A stretch of DNA of 64,000 bases. Origin: Rhizobiaceae bacterium (GTDB lineage Bacteria; Pseudomonadota; Alphaproteobacteria; Rhizobiales; Rhizobiaceae). The position numbers were made by a program, and so were the translations under genes. The stretch spans positions 124,001 through 188,000 of the forward strand of contig JAMLJC010000001.1 of the NCBI GenBank assembly GCA_023953845.1, given 5' to 3'. Shown here in pieces: positions 26,313-35,340 of this stretch (its first letter is position 1; every line of letters starts with the position of its first letter). The notes below the pieces were generated by a model. It worked only from the letters and a program-made list of their open reading frames with translations, searched no databases and was not told where the DNA came from.

Positions 26313-27092
26313 TTGCTCAGTACATATACAAGCTATTCGCTGATTACCCGCGACCTCGAGAAGTCGCTGGACCGCACGGAGAAACAGCCGGCCGTGCAGC
26401 GCGAGGTGGAGTACTATCTCGCCAACATCGAGAACGTGAAGTCCATAGACGACCTCCTGAAGGACGACCGGCTGTTCAAGTTCGCCATGAAGGCGCACGG
26501 CCTTCAGGACATGGATTACGCCAAGGCCTTCATGAAGAAGGCCCTGAAGGAAGGCATCGACGATTCGGACAGTTTCGCCAACAAGCTCTCCGACAAGCGC
26601 TATGCCGAGTTCGTCGACACCTTCAATTTCGAACGTTACGGCGAGACGACGACGATCTTCACCAAGGCGCGGCAGGGCACCGTCGACAAGTATATCAGGC
26701 AGACGCTGGAGGAGGATGCCGGCGACCAGAACGAGGGCGTGCGTCTGGCGTTGTATTTCTCGCGCAAGGCTCCCGAACTGACGAATTACTATGAGGTGCT
26801 CGCCGACACGGCGCTCTCGGCCGTGGTGCGCACGGCCTTCGGCCTGCCTGATTCTTTCGCGACCGCCGACATCGACAAGCAGGTTGCATTCTTCGAATCC
26901 AAGATGGACATCGCCGATCTGCAGGACCCGAAGAAGCTCGAGAAGTTCATGACGCGCTTCACGAATATGTACGAGCTTTCCAACCCGAGCGCGAATTCGG
27001 CGACGTCGTTCGCGAGCGTATTGTTCGGCCAACCCGCCGAATACGGCATCTCTACGAACACGCTTTTCGCCATCCAGGCCTTGCGGCGATAG
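26313..27092 (+). CDS. DUF1217 flagellar-cluster protein
   Basis: 259 aa from the TTG at 26313. This start gives an LSTYTSYSLITRDL N-terminus like the homologues, with GGGGG 6 nt upstream; an ATG at 26307 is two codons earlier. The protein consists of repeated helical segments with KALKEG and FxxxMDIADLQDP motifs characteristic of DUF1217. Its function is unknown, but it is a constant member between motA and flgF in rhizobial flagellar clusters, so a structural or assembly role is likely. Confidence 0.83.
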   Translation: MLSTYTSYSLITRDLEKSLDRTEKQPAVQREVEYYLANIENVKSIDDLLKDDRLFKFAMKAHGLQDMDYAKAFMKKALKEGIDDSDSFANKLSDKRYAEFVDTFNFERYGETTTIFTKARQGTVDKYIRQTLEEDAGDQNEGVRLALYFSRKAPELTNYYEVLADTALSAVVRTAFGLPDSFATADIDKQVAFFESKMDIADLQDPKKLEKFMTRFTNMYELSNPSANSATSFASVLFGQPAEYGISTNTLFAIQALRR

Positions 27093-27100
27093 GTGTCGGC

Positions 27101-27823
27101 ATGCAGGACTCGCTCTACGTCGCTCTTTCGTCTCAAGTCGCGCTCGAACGACGCCTGACCACGCTGGCCGACAATGTGGCAAACGCGGGGACCGTTGGCT
27201 TCCGGGCCACGGGCGTCAAGTTCGAGGACCTCGTCTCCGGCTCCGGCAGCGACAAGGTCTCTTTCGCGTCCACCGGAAACACCTTTCTTTCGGGCAATGC
27301 GGGCTCGCTGCGCCAGACCGGAAACCCGTTCGACTTTGCCGTGCAGGGCGATGCCTGGTTCGGCATCGATACGCCGGTCGGCACGGTGATGACGCGCGAC
27401 GGGCGTTTCGAGATGAACGAGGAAGGCCAGTTGGTGACGCATCAGGGTCATCCCGTTCTCGACATAGGCGGCGCGCCGATCCAGCTCGATCCGCGCAACG
27501 GCCAGCCGGAAGTCGGCGCGGACGGCATGATCACGCAAAACGGCTTCCAGGTCGGCGCGATCGGCCTTTTCACCTTCCAGCCGGGCGAGGATTTCCAGCG
27601 CTACGGCAACTCCGGGATTATTCCGAAGGGAGAACCGGAGCCGCTGGTCGATCGCATGGATGCCGGCGTGGCGCAGGGCTTCGTAGAGGATTCCAACGTC
27701 AATCCGGTGCTGGAAATGACGCGCCTCATCGCCGTGCAGCGCGCCTTCGAGAACACGTCGGCGATGATCCGCGCCAATACGTCAAGCCTCGACCAGGCGA
27801 TCCAGACGCTCGGATCGAAATAG
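27101..27823 (+). CDS. flgF: Flagellar basal-body rod protein FlgF
   Basis: 240 aa. N-terminal rod signature LADNVANAGTVGFRATGVKF (about 21-40) and C-terminal helix EMTRLIAVQRAFENTSAMI typical of rod/hook proteins. It is exported through the flagellar type III system and forms the proximal rod. Eight bp after the DUF1217 gene and 3 bp before fliI. Confidence 0.94.
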   Translation: MQDSLYVALSSQVALERRLTTLADNVANAGTVGFRATGVKFEDLVSGSGSDKVSFASTGNTFLSGNAGSLRQTGNPFDFAVQGDAWFGIDTPVGTVMTRDGRFEMNEEGQLVTHQGHPVLDIGGAPIQLDPRNGQPEVGADGMITQNGFQVGAIGLFTFQPGEDFQRYGNSGIIPKGEPEPLVDRMDAGVAQGFVEDSNVNPVLEMTRLIAVQRAFENTSAMIRANTSSLDQAIQTLGSK

Positions 27824-27826
27824 CGC

Positions 27827-29233
27827 ATGCTCGTCCCTGCTTCGGATACCCCCGGCGGACTTCGCGAGCCGCAGGCCGGCGCGGCGGACGATCCGCTGTC
27901 GCGGCTGGAACGCCTCTACGCCGCTTTTGCCGAACCCGGCTCGCTGGTCCGCCGCGGGGGCCGCATCGGCGACGTGAGCGCCACAGGCTACCGCGTGCGC
28001 GGCTTGTCTTCCGGCGCGCGTCTCGGCGACGTCGTCGAGCATCGCGGCAAAGGCGCGGCGAAACGCGGCGAGATCGTGCGCATCACCGCCGACGAGGTGA
28101 CCGTCTCGCCATTCGAGCGCAGCGACGACGCCGGCATCGGCGATCCCGTCTTCAACATTGGTTCGTTCGTGCTGTCGCCGTCGGATTCCTGGCGCGGCCG
28201 GTCGATCGACGCGCTCGGCCGCGCCATCGACAGGGGCCTGCCCCTTATTGCCGGCCCTTCGGGCAACAGAGCCTCCACGCCCGGCGCGCTTTCGCGCGAG
28301 CGCGTCGGCATCGGCTTCGCCACCGGCGTGAAGGTCATCGACATCTTCACGCCCATCTGCTTCGGCCAGCGCATGGGCATCTTCGCCGGCTCGGGCGTCG
28401 GCAAGTCGACGCTGCTCGCCATGCTCGCCGCAGCCGAAGCCTTCGATACCGTGGTCGTCGCGCTGATCGGCGAGCGCGGCCGCGAGGTGCGCGAGTTCCT
28501 CGAGGACACGATCGGCAAGGCGATGGCCAAAACCGTGGCGGTGGTCGCCACCAGCGACGAAAGCCCGATGATGCGCAAGCGTGCGCCTGAAACCGCCATG
28601 CGCGTCGCCGAGCATTTCCGCGATCAGGGCCATAAGGTGCTGATCGTGCTTGATTCGATCACGCGTTACGCGCATGCGCTGCGCGAGGTGGCGACGGCGG
28701 TCGGAGAGGCGCCGGTGGCGCGCGGCTATCCGGCATCGGTGTTCACCGACCTGCCAAAACTTCTGGAGCGTGCCGGCCCCGGCGCCGTGGGTTCCGGCTC
28801 GATTACCGCCATCATCTCCGTGCTGATCGACGGCGACGACCACAACGACCCCGTCGCCGACTGCGTGCGCGGCATTCTGGACGGCCACATCGTGCTCGAC
28901 CGCTCCATAGCGGAACAGGGCCGCTATCCGCCTGTCAATCCGCTGGCGTCGATCTCGCGACTGGCCTCGAAGGCGTGGAGCGAAGAGCAACGCATGCTCG
29001 TCACCCGCCTGAAAGCGATGATCTCGCGCTACGAGGACACGCGCGACATCCGCCTGCTGGGCGGCTACCAGCCCGGAGCCGATGCCGAACTCGATGCCGC
29101 CGTGCGACAGGTGCCGGTCATCTACGAAGCGCTAACGCAAACCCCGAAGGACAAGCCGTCCGCCGATGTCTTCGGGGATCTCGCCCGTCATCTGAAGGGC
29201 AAGGAGAAGATCAATGCCGCCCAGGCAAGCTGA
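27827..29233 (+). CDS. fliI: Flagellum-specific ATPase FliI
   Basis: 468 aa. Walker A GSGVGKST at 188-195, Walker B-like VLIVLDSITRYAHA, and the RGYPASVFTDLPKLLERAG stretch typical of F1-beta-like type III secretion ATPases. It energises export at the cytoplasmic base. Candidate partners in this window are the FliJ-like gene at 11.5 kb and the FliH-like gene at 41.5 kb. The last 20 bases overlap the next gene. Confidence 0.96.
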   Translation: MLVPASDTPGGLREPQAGAADDPLSRLERLYAAFAEPGSLVRRGGRIGDVSATGYRVRGLSSGARLGDVVEHRGKGAAKRGEIVRITADEVTVSPFERSDDAGIGDPVFNIGSFVLSPSDSWRGRSIDALGRAIDRGLPLIAGPSGNRASTPGALSRERVGIGFATGVKVIDIFTPICFGQRMGIFAGSGVGKSTLLAMLAAAEAFDTVVVALIGERGREVREFLEDTIGKAMAKTVAVVATSDESPMMRKRAPETAMRVAEHFRDQGHKVLIVLDSITRYAHALREVATAVGEAPVARGYPASVFTDLPKLLERAGPGAVGSGSITAIISVLIDGDDHNDPVADCVRGILDGHIVLDRSIAEQGRYPPVNPLASISRLASKAWSEEQRMLVTRLKAMISRYEDTRDIRLLGGYQPGADAELDAAVRQVPVIYEALTQTPKDKPSADVFGDLARHLKGKEKINAAQAS

Positions 29234-29798
29234 AACGCCCGAATCCATCCTCCGCAGCCTGTTCGGCAAGCGTCTGGCGAAGGCAGGCCCCGAAGCAGAA
29301 GAGCGCCGCAGCCGGCGCAACGACATATTGATCGCCGGCGCAGGCGTCGCGCTCGGCCTCACCTGCGCGCTGTTTCCCTGGTACATATTCCTCAATCAGG
29401 AACAGTTCGGCCCGCCTGCCGTGAAGTTCGAAGGCACAGACGCCGAGGTTCTGGTCGACGACGCCACCGCGACGCCGGTCCTGCCGCGCGGCAATTCCGA
29501 GGTCAGGATCATCGGCATACCCAGCCTCGATCTCGACTACACCCCGACCGGCAGCCTGCCCCGTGTCTTCACGCCCGGCATCGAGCCGGCCGAACAGGCC
29601 TATCCGGACGACGCTTCGGCCTTCAAGGTGCTGCATGTCACCGCCGGCCGCGCCATGATCGAGGACGACACCGGCATCTGGGTGGTGGAGCCCGGCTCCA
29701 GGCTTCCGGACCGCAGCCGGGTCGAATCCATCGAGCGCCGCAAGGGCAAATGGGTGCTGGTGACGAGCGAGAAAAAGGTGCTCGCCGCCGGCGGCTGA
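29214..29798 (+). CDS. Membrane-anchored protein of unknown function in flagellar operon
   Basis: 194 aa with one transmembrane helix at about 39-60 and a presumably periplasmic C-terminal part that ends in a small beta-rich domain (FKVLHVTAGRAMIEDDTGIWVVEPGSRLPDRSRVESIERRKGKWVLVTSEKKVL). Its strong ribosome site (AAGGAG) lies inside the fliI end. No named family comes to mind. Its constant place between fliI and flgB in relatives suggests a basal-body role. Confidence 0.8.
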   Translation: MPPRQAETPESILRSLFGKRLAKAGPEAEERRSRRNDILIAGAGVALGLTCALFPWYIFLNQEQFGPPAVKFEGTDAEVLVDDATATPVLPRGNSEVRIIGIPSLDLDYTPTGSLPRVFTPGIEPAEQAYPDDASAFKVLHVTAGRAMIEDDTGIWVVEPGSRLPDRSRVESIERRKGKWVLVTSEKKVLAAGG

Positions 29799-29871
29799 CC
29801 GGTCCCCTTACCCGCTGCAAGGTCCACGCAAGACTGGACGCATAGTCTCCGATCATCGCCCGGAGACCCGC

Positions 29872-30252
29872 ATGGACGCCGTCAACCTCTTCGACCTGGC
29901 CTCGCAGCAGTCGCGCTGGCTGTCGGTGCGGCAGACGGCCGTTGCCGGCAACATCGCCAATGCCAACACGCCCGGCTATGGCGCGGTCGAGGTGGAGCCG
30001 TTCGAGAGCGTGCTGAACAATTCGCGCGTCGCATTGATCTCCACGAATCCGGGGCATCTTGCCGGAAACGTCTCCGCCAGCGGCTTCAAGGTCGAGCAGG
30101 AAGACACCGGCGGCGCGCTCATGCCGTCGAAGAACACCGTCGTGCTCGAAAACGAGTTGCTGAAGTCCGGCGAAATCCGCCGCGGTTTCGAACTCAACAC
30201 CGCGATCGTGAAGGCGTTCCATCGCTTTGCGCTGATGACGATGAAGGGGTGA
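29872..30252 (+). CDS. flgB: Flagellar basal-body rod protein FlgB
   Basis: 126 aa. N-terminal rod motif AVAGNIANANTPGYGAVEVEPF (about 24-44). FlgB is the most proximal rod subunit. Its stop overlaps the flgC region (GTGA). GGAGACCCGC precedes the ATG. Confidence 0.94.
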   Translation: MDAVNLFDLASQQSRWLSVRQTAVAGNIANANTPGYGAVEVEPFESVLNNSRVALISTNPGHLAGNVSASGFKVEQEDTGGALMPSKNTVVLENELLKSGEIRRGFELNTAIVKAFHRFALMTMKG

Positions 30253-30257
30253 TCGCA

Positions 30258-30674
30258 ATGGATGCCCTCACAACCGCCCTCAAGGTGGGCGCTTCCGGCC
30301 TCGCGGCCCAGTCGGAACGGCTGCGCATCGTATCGGAAAACATCGCCAACGCGCAGTCGACCGGCAGCACGCCGGGCAGCGATCCGTACCGGCGCAAGAC
30401 CATCATCTTCCAGGCCGAGCTCGACCGCGCCAGCGGCGGCGCGACCGTCGAGGTCGAATCCATTGCGCGCGATCCCGGCGTCTTCCCGATGGAGTTCCAG
30501 CCCGGCAACGAGGCGGCGGATGAGAACGGCTACGTCAAGATGCCGAACGTCAATCCGCTGATCGAGATGGCGGACATGAGCGAGGCCAATCGTTCGTATG
30601 AAGCGAACCTGCAGGTCATCAAGCAGGCGCGCGAACTCATCTCCATGACCATCGACCTGATGCGGAGCCAGTGA
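30258..30674 (+). CDS. flgC: Flagellar basal-body rod protein FlgC
   Basis: 138 aa. The rod signature is LRIVSENIANAQSTGSTPGSDPY, and the C-terminal helix is EMADMSEANRSYEANLQVIKQARELI. I chose the ATG at 30258, with AAGGGG nine bases before, over a GTG at 30249 that overlaps the flgB stop. Confidence 0.94.
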   Translation: MDALTTALKVGASGLAAQSERLRIVSENIANAQSTGSTPGSDPYRRKTIIFQAELDRASGGATVEVESIARDPGVFPMEFQPGNEAADENGYVKMPNVNPLIEMADMSEANRSYEANLQVIKQARELISMTIDLMRSQ

Positions 30675-30994
30675 TGATTTCGGGCGTCGGCCTTTTCGAC
30701 CAGAAGCTCGGCACCGTCGGCGCCGGCCTTTCCGGAGGCATCGGCTCGTCCGGCCTCGCCGCCGACAATTCGCTCGGCACGTCGTTTTCCGATCTGGTGA
30801 CCGCCGCCGCGACACGCACGGTCGACCGGCTGAGCAATGCCGAGGACATGGCCGTGAAGGCCATGCAGGGCGGCGCCGACACGCGCGAGGTGGTCGACGC
30901 CGTGATGACCGCCGAGCAATCGCTGCAGGCGGCCATCGCCATCCGCGACAAGATCGTGTCCGCCTATCTCGACATAAGCCGCATGGCGATCTGA
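30674..30994 (+). CDS. fliE: Flagellar hook-basal body complex protein FliE
   Basis: 106 aa, overlapping the flgC stop by one base (TGATG). FliE signatures are SFSDLVTAAATRTVDRLSNAE and VVDAVMTAEQSLQAAIAIRDKIVSAYLDISRM. It joins the MS ring to the rod and is among the first exported subunits. Confidence 0.93.
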   Translation: MISGVGLFDQKLGTVGAGLSGGIGSSGLAADNSLGTSFSDLVTAAATRTVDRLSNAEDMAVKAMQGGADTREVVDAVMTAEQSLQAAIAIRDKIVSAYLDISRMAI

Positions 30995-31013
30995 GGGAGT
31001 TTGGGAGTTTAGT

Positions 31014-31802
31014 ATGAGAGCACTCGCCATCGCCGCCACCGGCATGAATGCCCAGCAGACCAACCTGGAAGTCATCGCCAACAACATCGCCAACATCAAC
31101 ACGACCGGCTTCAAGCGAGCGCGCGCCGAATTCACCGATCTGCTCTACCAGACCGACCGCTCGCAGGGCGTTCCGAGCCGCGCCAGCAGCGGCGTGGTGC
31201 CGGAAGGCGTCAGCGTCGGCCTCGGCGTCAAGACGACCTCGATCCGCAACGTCAACGTGCAGGGCGCGCTCAACCAGACCGGCAACCAGTTCGATCTTGC
31301 GCTGATGGGCACCGGCTGGTTCCAGATCGAAGGCGCGGACGGCCAGACGCTCTACACCCGCGCCGGCGCCTTCAACACCAATGCCACCGGCCAGCTCGTC
31401 ACGCCCGACGGCTATGCCGTGGTTCCGGCCATCACCGTACCGGCCGAAGCCGTCGCCATCACCGTCAACAAGACCGGTCAGGTCTACGCCCGCTTCCAGG
31501 ACCAGAACGAGCTTCAGGAGATCGGTCAGCTCACCTTGGCGACCTTCGCCAACGAGGCCGGCCTCGATCCGCTCGGCGACAACCTGTTCAAGGAAACCGC
31601 GGCTTCCGGGCCTGGCAATGTCGGCATGCCGGGCGATCTCGGCTTCGCCACCATCCAGCAGGGCTATCTGGAGGACTCCAACGTCGATCCGGTGAAGGAA
31701 ATCACCGAGCTCATTTCCGCCCAGCGGGCCTACGAGATGAACTCGAAGGTCATACAGGCGGCCGACGAGATGGCCGCTGTCGTCTCGAAGAACATCCGGT
31801 AG
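31014..31802 (+). CDS. flgG: Flagellar distal rod protein FlgG
   Basis: 262 aa, the usual FlgG length. NNIANINTTGFKRARAEFTDLLYQ near 24-47 and the C-terminal EITELISAQRAYEMNSKVIQAADEM are diagnostic. Preceded by two GGGAG repeats. It forms the distal rod that passes through the P and L rings. Confidence 0.96.
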   Translation: MRALAIAATGMNAQQTNLEVIANNIANINTTGFKRARAEFTDLLYQTDRSQGVPSRASSGVVPEGVSVGLGVKTTSIRNVNVQGALNQTGNQFDLALMGTGWFQIEGADGQTLYTRAGAFNTNATGQLVTPDGYAVVPAITVPAEAVAITVNKTGQVYARFQDQNELQEIGQLTLATFANEAGLDPLGDNLFKETAASGPGNVGMPGDLGFATIQQGYLEDSNVDPVKEITELISAQRAYEMNSKVIQAADEMAAVVSKNIR

Positions 31803-31807
31803 TGACG

Positions 31808-32269
31808 ATGATCCGGCAGGTTTTCCGTATCATGGCGCTCGTCGCAGGCCTTGCCGTCGGCGTGGTCGGCCTCGCCGCGGCCGAAGACGTCGTGCTGGTG
31901 CCGAACCGTACCATCTATGTCGGCGAGACGGTCTCGCAGTCGGTGCTGCGCGAGGTCGTGCTCAAGCCCGGCAAACGCGTTCCGGACGGCGTCGCCTTCC
32001 GCTTCGAGGACCTCGACGGCAAGGTTGCGCGCCGAACGCTGCTGCCGGCCCGCTACATCCCCGTCAGCTCGCTGCGCGAGGCCTGGCTCGTCGAACAGGG
32101 CGCGCCGGTGCAGGTCCTGTTCGAGGCAGGATCGCTGAAGATCACGGTGACTGCAATGTGCCTCCAGTCGGGTTCGGCCGGCGACCTCGTCAAGGTCCGC
32201 AACATGGACAGCGGCAAGGTCTTCTCCGGCGTCGTGGCCAATGACGGCACGGTAAGGGTCGGCACCTGA
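31808..32269 (+). CDS. flgA: Flagellar P-ring assembly chaperone FlgA
   Basis: 153 aa with a signal peptide (about 1-24, GLAAAED). The mature part carries the SAF fold (VPNRTIYVGETVSQSVL, LPARYIPVSSL, VRVGT at the end). It is short compared with enteric FlgA (about 219 aa) but normal for rhizobia. An in-frame GTG at 31802 overlaps the flgG stop; I prefer the ATG at 31808. The stop overlaps the flgI start by one base. Confidence 0.9.
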   Translation: MIRQVFRIMALVAGLAVGVVGLAAAEDVVLVPNRTIYVGETVSQSVLREVVLKPGKRVPDGVAFRFEDLDGKVARRTLLPARYIPVSSLREAWLVEQGAPVQVLFEAGSLKITVTAMCLQSGSAGDLVKVRNMDSGKVFSGVVANDGTVRVGT

Positions 32270-33495
32270 TGTTTCGCCGGCTGCTCGTCGCCATCAGCCT
32301 TGTCGCGGTGTCCCTGGCGCAGCCGGTGACCGCTGCCGACTATGGCGGGGGCCGCGGCGCGTCGCGCGACGATGGCGGCTATGCGGACGATGGCGCCTAC
32401 TATGGCGGCTACGACAAGCGTGGCGGCCCCGCCCTCCCCGATCGCGGCGGCCTCGTCTCCCGCATCAAGGATATCGCCAGCCTGCAGAGCACCCGCGACA
32501 ACCAGCTTGTCGGCTATGGTCTCGTCATCGGCCTGCAGGGCACAGGCGACAGCCTGCGCAACTCGCCCTTCACCGAACAGTCGATCCGCGCCATGCTGCA
32601 GAATCTCGGCATCGCGTCGGAGGGCGGCCGTGCGCGCGCGAAGAACGTCGCCGCCGTCATCGTGACCGCGAATTTTCCCGCTTTCATGTCGACCGGCGCG
32701 CGCATGGACGTGACGGTGTCCTCGATGGGCGACGCCACGTCGCTGGCCGGCGGCACGCTGATCATGACGCCGCTGAAGGCCGCCGACGGGGAAATCTACG
32801 CCGTCGCCCAAGGTCCCGTCATCGTCACCGGCTTCAACGCGCAAGGCGCCGCCGAAAAGCTCACGCAGGGCGTGCCGACCGCCGGCCGCGTGCCGAACGG
32901 CGCGCTCGTCGAGCGTGAGATAGACGAGAAATTCGCCCATCTGAACCAGCTGAAGCTTGAGGTGCGCAACGCCGATTTCCGCACCGCGGTGAAGATCGCC
33001 GATTCCATCAACGCCTTCACCAGGAAGGAATTCGGCAAGGCGCTGGCTTTCGAGCAGGACTCGCGCACGGTCATCATCGAACAGCCCGCGAAAATCTCCA
33101 CAGCGCGCTTCTATGCCATGATCGAGGACCTGCCGGTGGAAATCGACATGCCGGCCCGCGTCATCGTCGATGAGCGCACGGGCACCATCGTGATCGGCCA
33201 GAACGTCAAGATCTCCCGCGTGGCCATCAGCCACGGCACGCTGACCGTGCGCATCACCGAAATGCCGCGCGTCGTTCAGCCGGACCCCTTCTCCAAGGGG
33301 GAGACCGCGGTCGAGGACTACACGGTCATCGACGCGGCCCGGCCCGACGCGACCGTCGCTACCCTCGACGGTCCCGACCTCGAAACCCTCGTCGCCGGTT
33401 TGAACAAGCTCGGCGTGAAGCCGGACGGCATCATCGCGATCCTTCAGGCGATCAAGTCTTCCGGCGCCCTGCAGGCCGATCTGGTGCTGCAATGA
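32269..33495 (+). CDS. flgI: Flagellar P-ring protein FlgI (with Gly/Tyr/Asp-rich N-terminal insert)
   Basis: 408 aa. After a signal peptide (about 1-23) comes an unusual insert at about 24-60 rich in Gly, Tyr and Asp (for example GGYADDGAYYGGYDK). Then the canonical FlgI domain begins with SRIKDIASLQSTRDNQLVGYGL. Further conserved segments are GTGDSLRNSPFTEQSIRAML and ARMDVTVSSMGDATSLAGGTL. Ordinary FlgI starts the conserved domain almost directly after the signal peptide, so the insert is notable. It forms the periplasmic P ring. The stop overlaps motE (ATGA). Confidence 0.95.
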   Translation: MFRRLLVAISLVAVSLAQPVTAADYGGGRGASRDDGGYADDGAYYGGYDKRGGPALPDRGGLVSRIKDIASLQSTRDNQLVGYGLVIGLQGTGDSLRNSPFTEQSIRAMLQNLGIASEGGRARAKNVAAVIVTANFPAFMSTGARMDVTVSSMGDATSLAGGTLIMTPLKAADGEIYAVAQGPVIVTGFNAQGAAEKLTQGVPTAGRVPNGALVEREIDEKFAHLNQLKLEVRNADFRTAVKIADSINAFTRKEFGKALAFEQDSRTVIIEQPAKISTARFYAMIEDLPVEIDMPARVIVDERTGTIVIGQNVKISRVAISHGTLTVRITEMPRVVQPDPFSKGETAVEDYTVIDAARPDATVATLDGPDLETLVAGLNKLGVKPDGIIAILQAIKSSGALQADLVLQ

Positions 33496-34094
33496 CAGGA
33501 AGCATGACGAAAAACGCCCGTACGATCCTGAAGCTCTCGACGGCGATTGCCGTCGCGCTGCTGGCCTTCGCACTGCCCGCCTCCACGGAATCGGCGGCGC
33601 CGAAACATGCGGAATCGGAAAAGGCAGCGCCCGCTCGCAACGTCACGCCGGGAGAGACGGCGCCGGCCGCCGCAGCAGCGGCGGGCATGGCCGCCGACGG
33701 CGACGAGATCCAGCGCTTCTGCGGCAACATCGCCGACGCGGCGCGCGACCGCCGCTACGCGCTGCAGGCGCAGGAATTGCAGAAGCTGCAGGCCGAGATC
33801 GACGCGCGCATGAAGGCGCTGGATGAAAAGCGCGCCGAGTACGAGACATGGATGCGCAAGCGCGAAGCGTTTCTCGAACAGGCGCAGGATGGCGTGGTCA
33901 ACATCTACAAGGGCATGAAGCCCGACGCCGCAGCCGAGCGGCTGGCGGAACTGAAGCCCGACCTTGCCGCCGGTATCCTGATGAAGCTCGAACCCCGCAA
34001 GGCGAGCGTCATCCTCAACGAGATGAAGAGCAAGGAAGCCGCCGTGCTGACCACGATCATGGCGAGCGCGGTGCGCCGCGAGGACCCGTCATGA
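33492..34094 (+). CDS. motE: MotC chaperone MotE
   Basis: 200 aa with an N-terminal signal sequence (about 10-32), an Ala/Pro-rich linker, a coiled-coil segment (about 90-130: LQKLQAEIDARMKALDEKRAEYETWMRKRE) and a C-terminal MgtE-N-like domain (NIYKGMKPDAAAERLAEL, RKASVILNEMKSKEAAVL). In Sinorhizobium MotE is a periplasmic chaperone that stabilises MotC. Overlaps both neighbours by four bases. Confidence 0.9.
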   Translation: MTGSMTKNARTILKLSTAIAVALLAFALPASTESAAPKHAESEKAAPARNVTPGETAPAAAAAAGMAADGDEIQRFCGNIADAARDRRYALQAQELQKLQAEIDARMKALDEKRAEYETWMRKREAFLEQAQDGVVNIYKGMKPDAAAERLAELKPDLAAGILMKLEPRKASVILNEMKSKEAAVLTTIMASAVRREDPS

Positions 34095-34795
34095 TCCGCG
34101 GCGCCGCCCCTCTGCTGCTGCTTGCCCTGCTCTATGGCTGCGCAACCCCGGTCAACGAGATCGGCAAGCCGCCGAAGATGTCGCCTGTCGGCAGCGGCAT
34201 CGACGAGACCACGGGCTCGATCTCCAGTTATCCGGACGCGCCCTCTTCGCGCGCGGGCCGTTTCTCGCTCTGGGACGACCGCCAGAGCCGGCTGTTCACC
34301 GATCCCCGCGCGCTCAGGCCGGGCGACATACTGACTGTCGAGATCTCGATCGACGACCGCGCACGCTTCAAGAACGAATCGGAACGCAATCGGAAAACCA
34401 GCCGCGAACTAGGCTTCGACCTCGGGCTCGACTGGCAGGGCGCCACGACGGAGGGTTCTGGCAAGGCGAGCATCGATTCCAACACCGATGCCTCCGGCGC
34501 CGGCACGACCGAACGCTCGGAGCGCCTGCAACTGTCGATCGCCGCCGTCGTCACGGAAGTCTTCCCGAACGGCAACATGATGATCCAGGGCTCTCAGGAG
34601 GTGCGGGTCAACGCCGAACTGCGCATCCTCAACATCGCCGGCATCGTGCGTCCGGCCGATATCGGCCCGAACAACACCATCCCCTACGAGCGCATCGCCG
34701 AGGCGCGCATCTCCTACGGCGGCCGCGGCCGCCTGACCGAGGTGCAGCAGCCGCCCTACGGCACGCAGATCCTCGACAATATCTCGCCTTTCTGA
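34091..34795 (+). CDS. flgH: Flagellar L-ring lipoprotein FlgH
   Basis: 234 aa. A lipoprotein signal with lipobox LLYGC (Cys17) is followed by the FlgH domain (SLWDDRQSRLFTDPRALRPGDILTVEI; IRPADIGPNNTIPYERIAEARISYGGRGRL, ending ILDNISPF). It forms the outer-membrane L ring. The ATG at 34091 overlaps the motE stop; the longer open frame upstream lies inside motE and is not real. Confidence 0.95.
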   Translation: MIRGAAPLLLLALLYGCATPVNEIGKPPKMSPVGSGIDETTGSISSYPDAPSSRAGRFSLWDDRQSRLFTDPRALRPGDILTVEISIDDRARFKNESERNRKTSRELGFDLGLDWQGATTEGSGKASIDSNTDASGAGTTERSERLQLSIAAVVTEVFPNGNMMIQGSQEVRVNAELRILNIAGIVRPADIGPNNTIPYERIAEARISYGGRGRLTEVQQPPYGTQILDNISPF

Positions 34796-34809
34796 GGCAG
34801 GACCGAACG

Positions 34810-35340
34810 ATGGCCGTCACTACGCTCGACCAAGCACCGCCCGTGAAGAAGGGCCCGTCGCTGATCATCCAGATCGCAGTATTGCTTGTCCTGACCGGCG
34901 TCGCGGTCGGCGGCGGCTGGTTCACAGGCAACTACATGCGCGGCGAACAGGCCGGCGAGGCCGCCCCGGCCGCGGGCGATCACGGAGCGGCGTCCGGACA
35001 TGGCGCGGCCGAGGCAGCCGGGCATGGCGAGACGTCCGCCGGCGGCGAAGGCCATCCGACCATCATCCCGATGGCCGCCATCACCACCAATCTGGCCCAG
35101 CCCAGCAACACCTGGGTGCGCATGGAAATCTCGCTGGTGTTCGACAAGGCGCCGCAGAATCCGGAGCTGCCGGACATCATCCATCAGGATTTCCTGACCT
35201 TCGTGCGCACGCTGAAGCTGCACCAGATCGAAGGCCCCAGCGGCTTCCTGCACCTGCGCGCCGATCTCGATGAACGCGCCCAGCTGCGCAGCGACGGCGC
35301 GGTGAAGCGCATCCTGATCCGCACCCTGTTGCTCGAATGA
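34810..35340 (+). CDS. fliL: Flagellar basal-body-associated protein FliL
   Basis: 176 aa. One transmembrane helix at about 18-38, then a histidine-containing Gly/Ala-rich linker (about 57-82, His at 58, 64, 72 and 82), then the FliL domain (NTWVRMEISLVFDKAPQNPELPDIIHQDFLTFVRTLKLHQIEG; ending VKRILIRTLLLE). FliL surrounds the stator and supports torque. The stop overlaps the fliP start (ATGA). Confidence 0.92.
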   Translation: MAVTTLDQAPPVKKGPSLIIQIAVLLVLTGVAVGGGWFTGNYMRGEQAGEAAPAAGDHGAASGHGAAEAAGHGETSAGGEGHPTIIPMAAITTNLAQPSNTWVRMEISLVFDKAPQNPELPDIIHQDFLTFVRTLKLHQIEGPSGFLHLRADLDERAQLRSDGAVKRILIRTLLLE

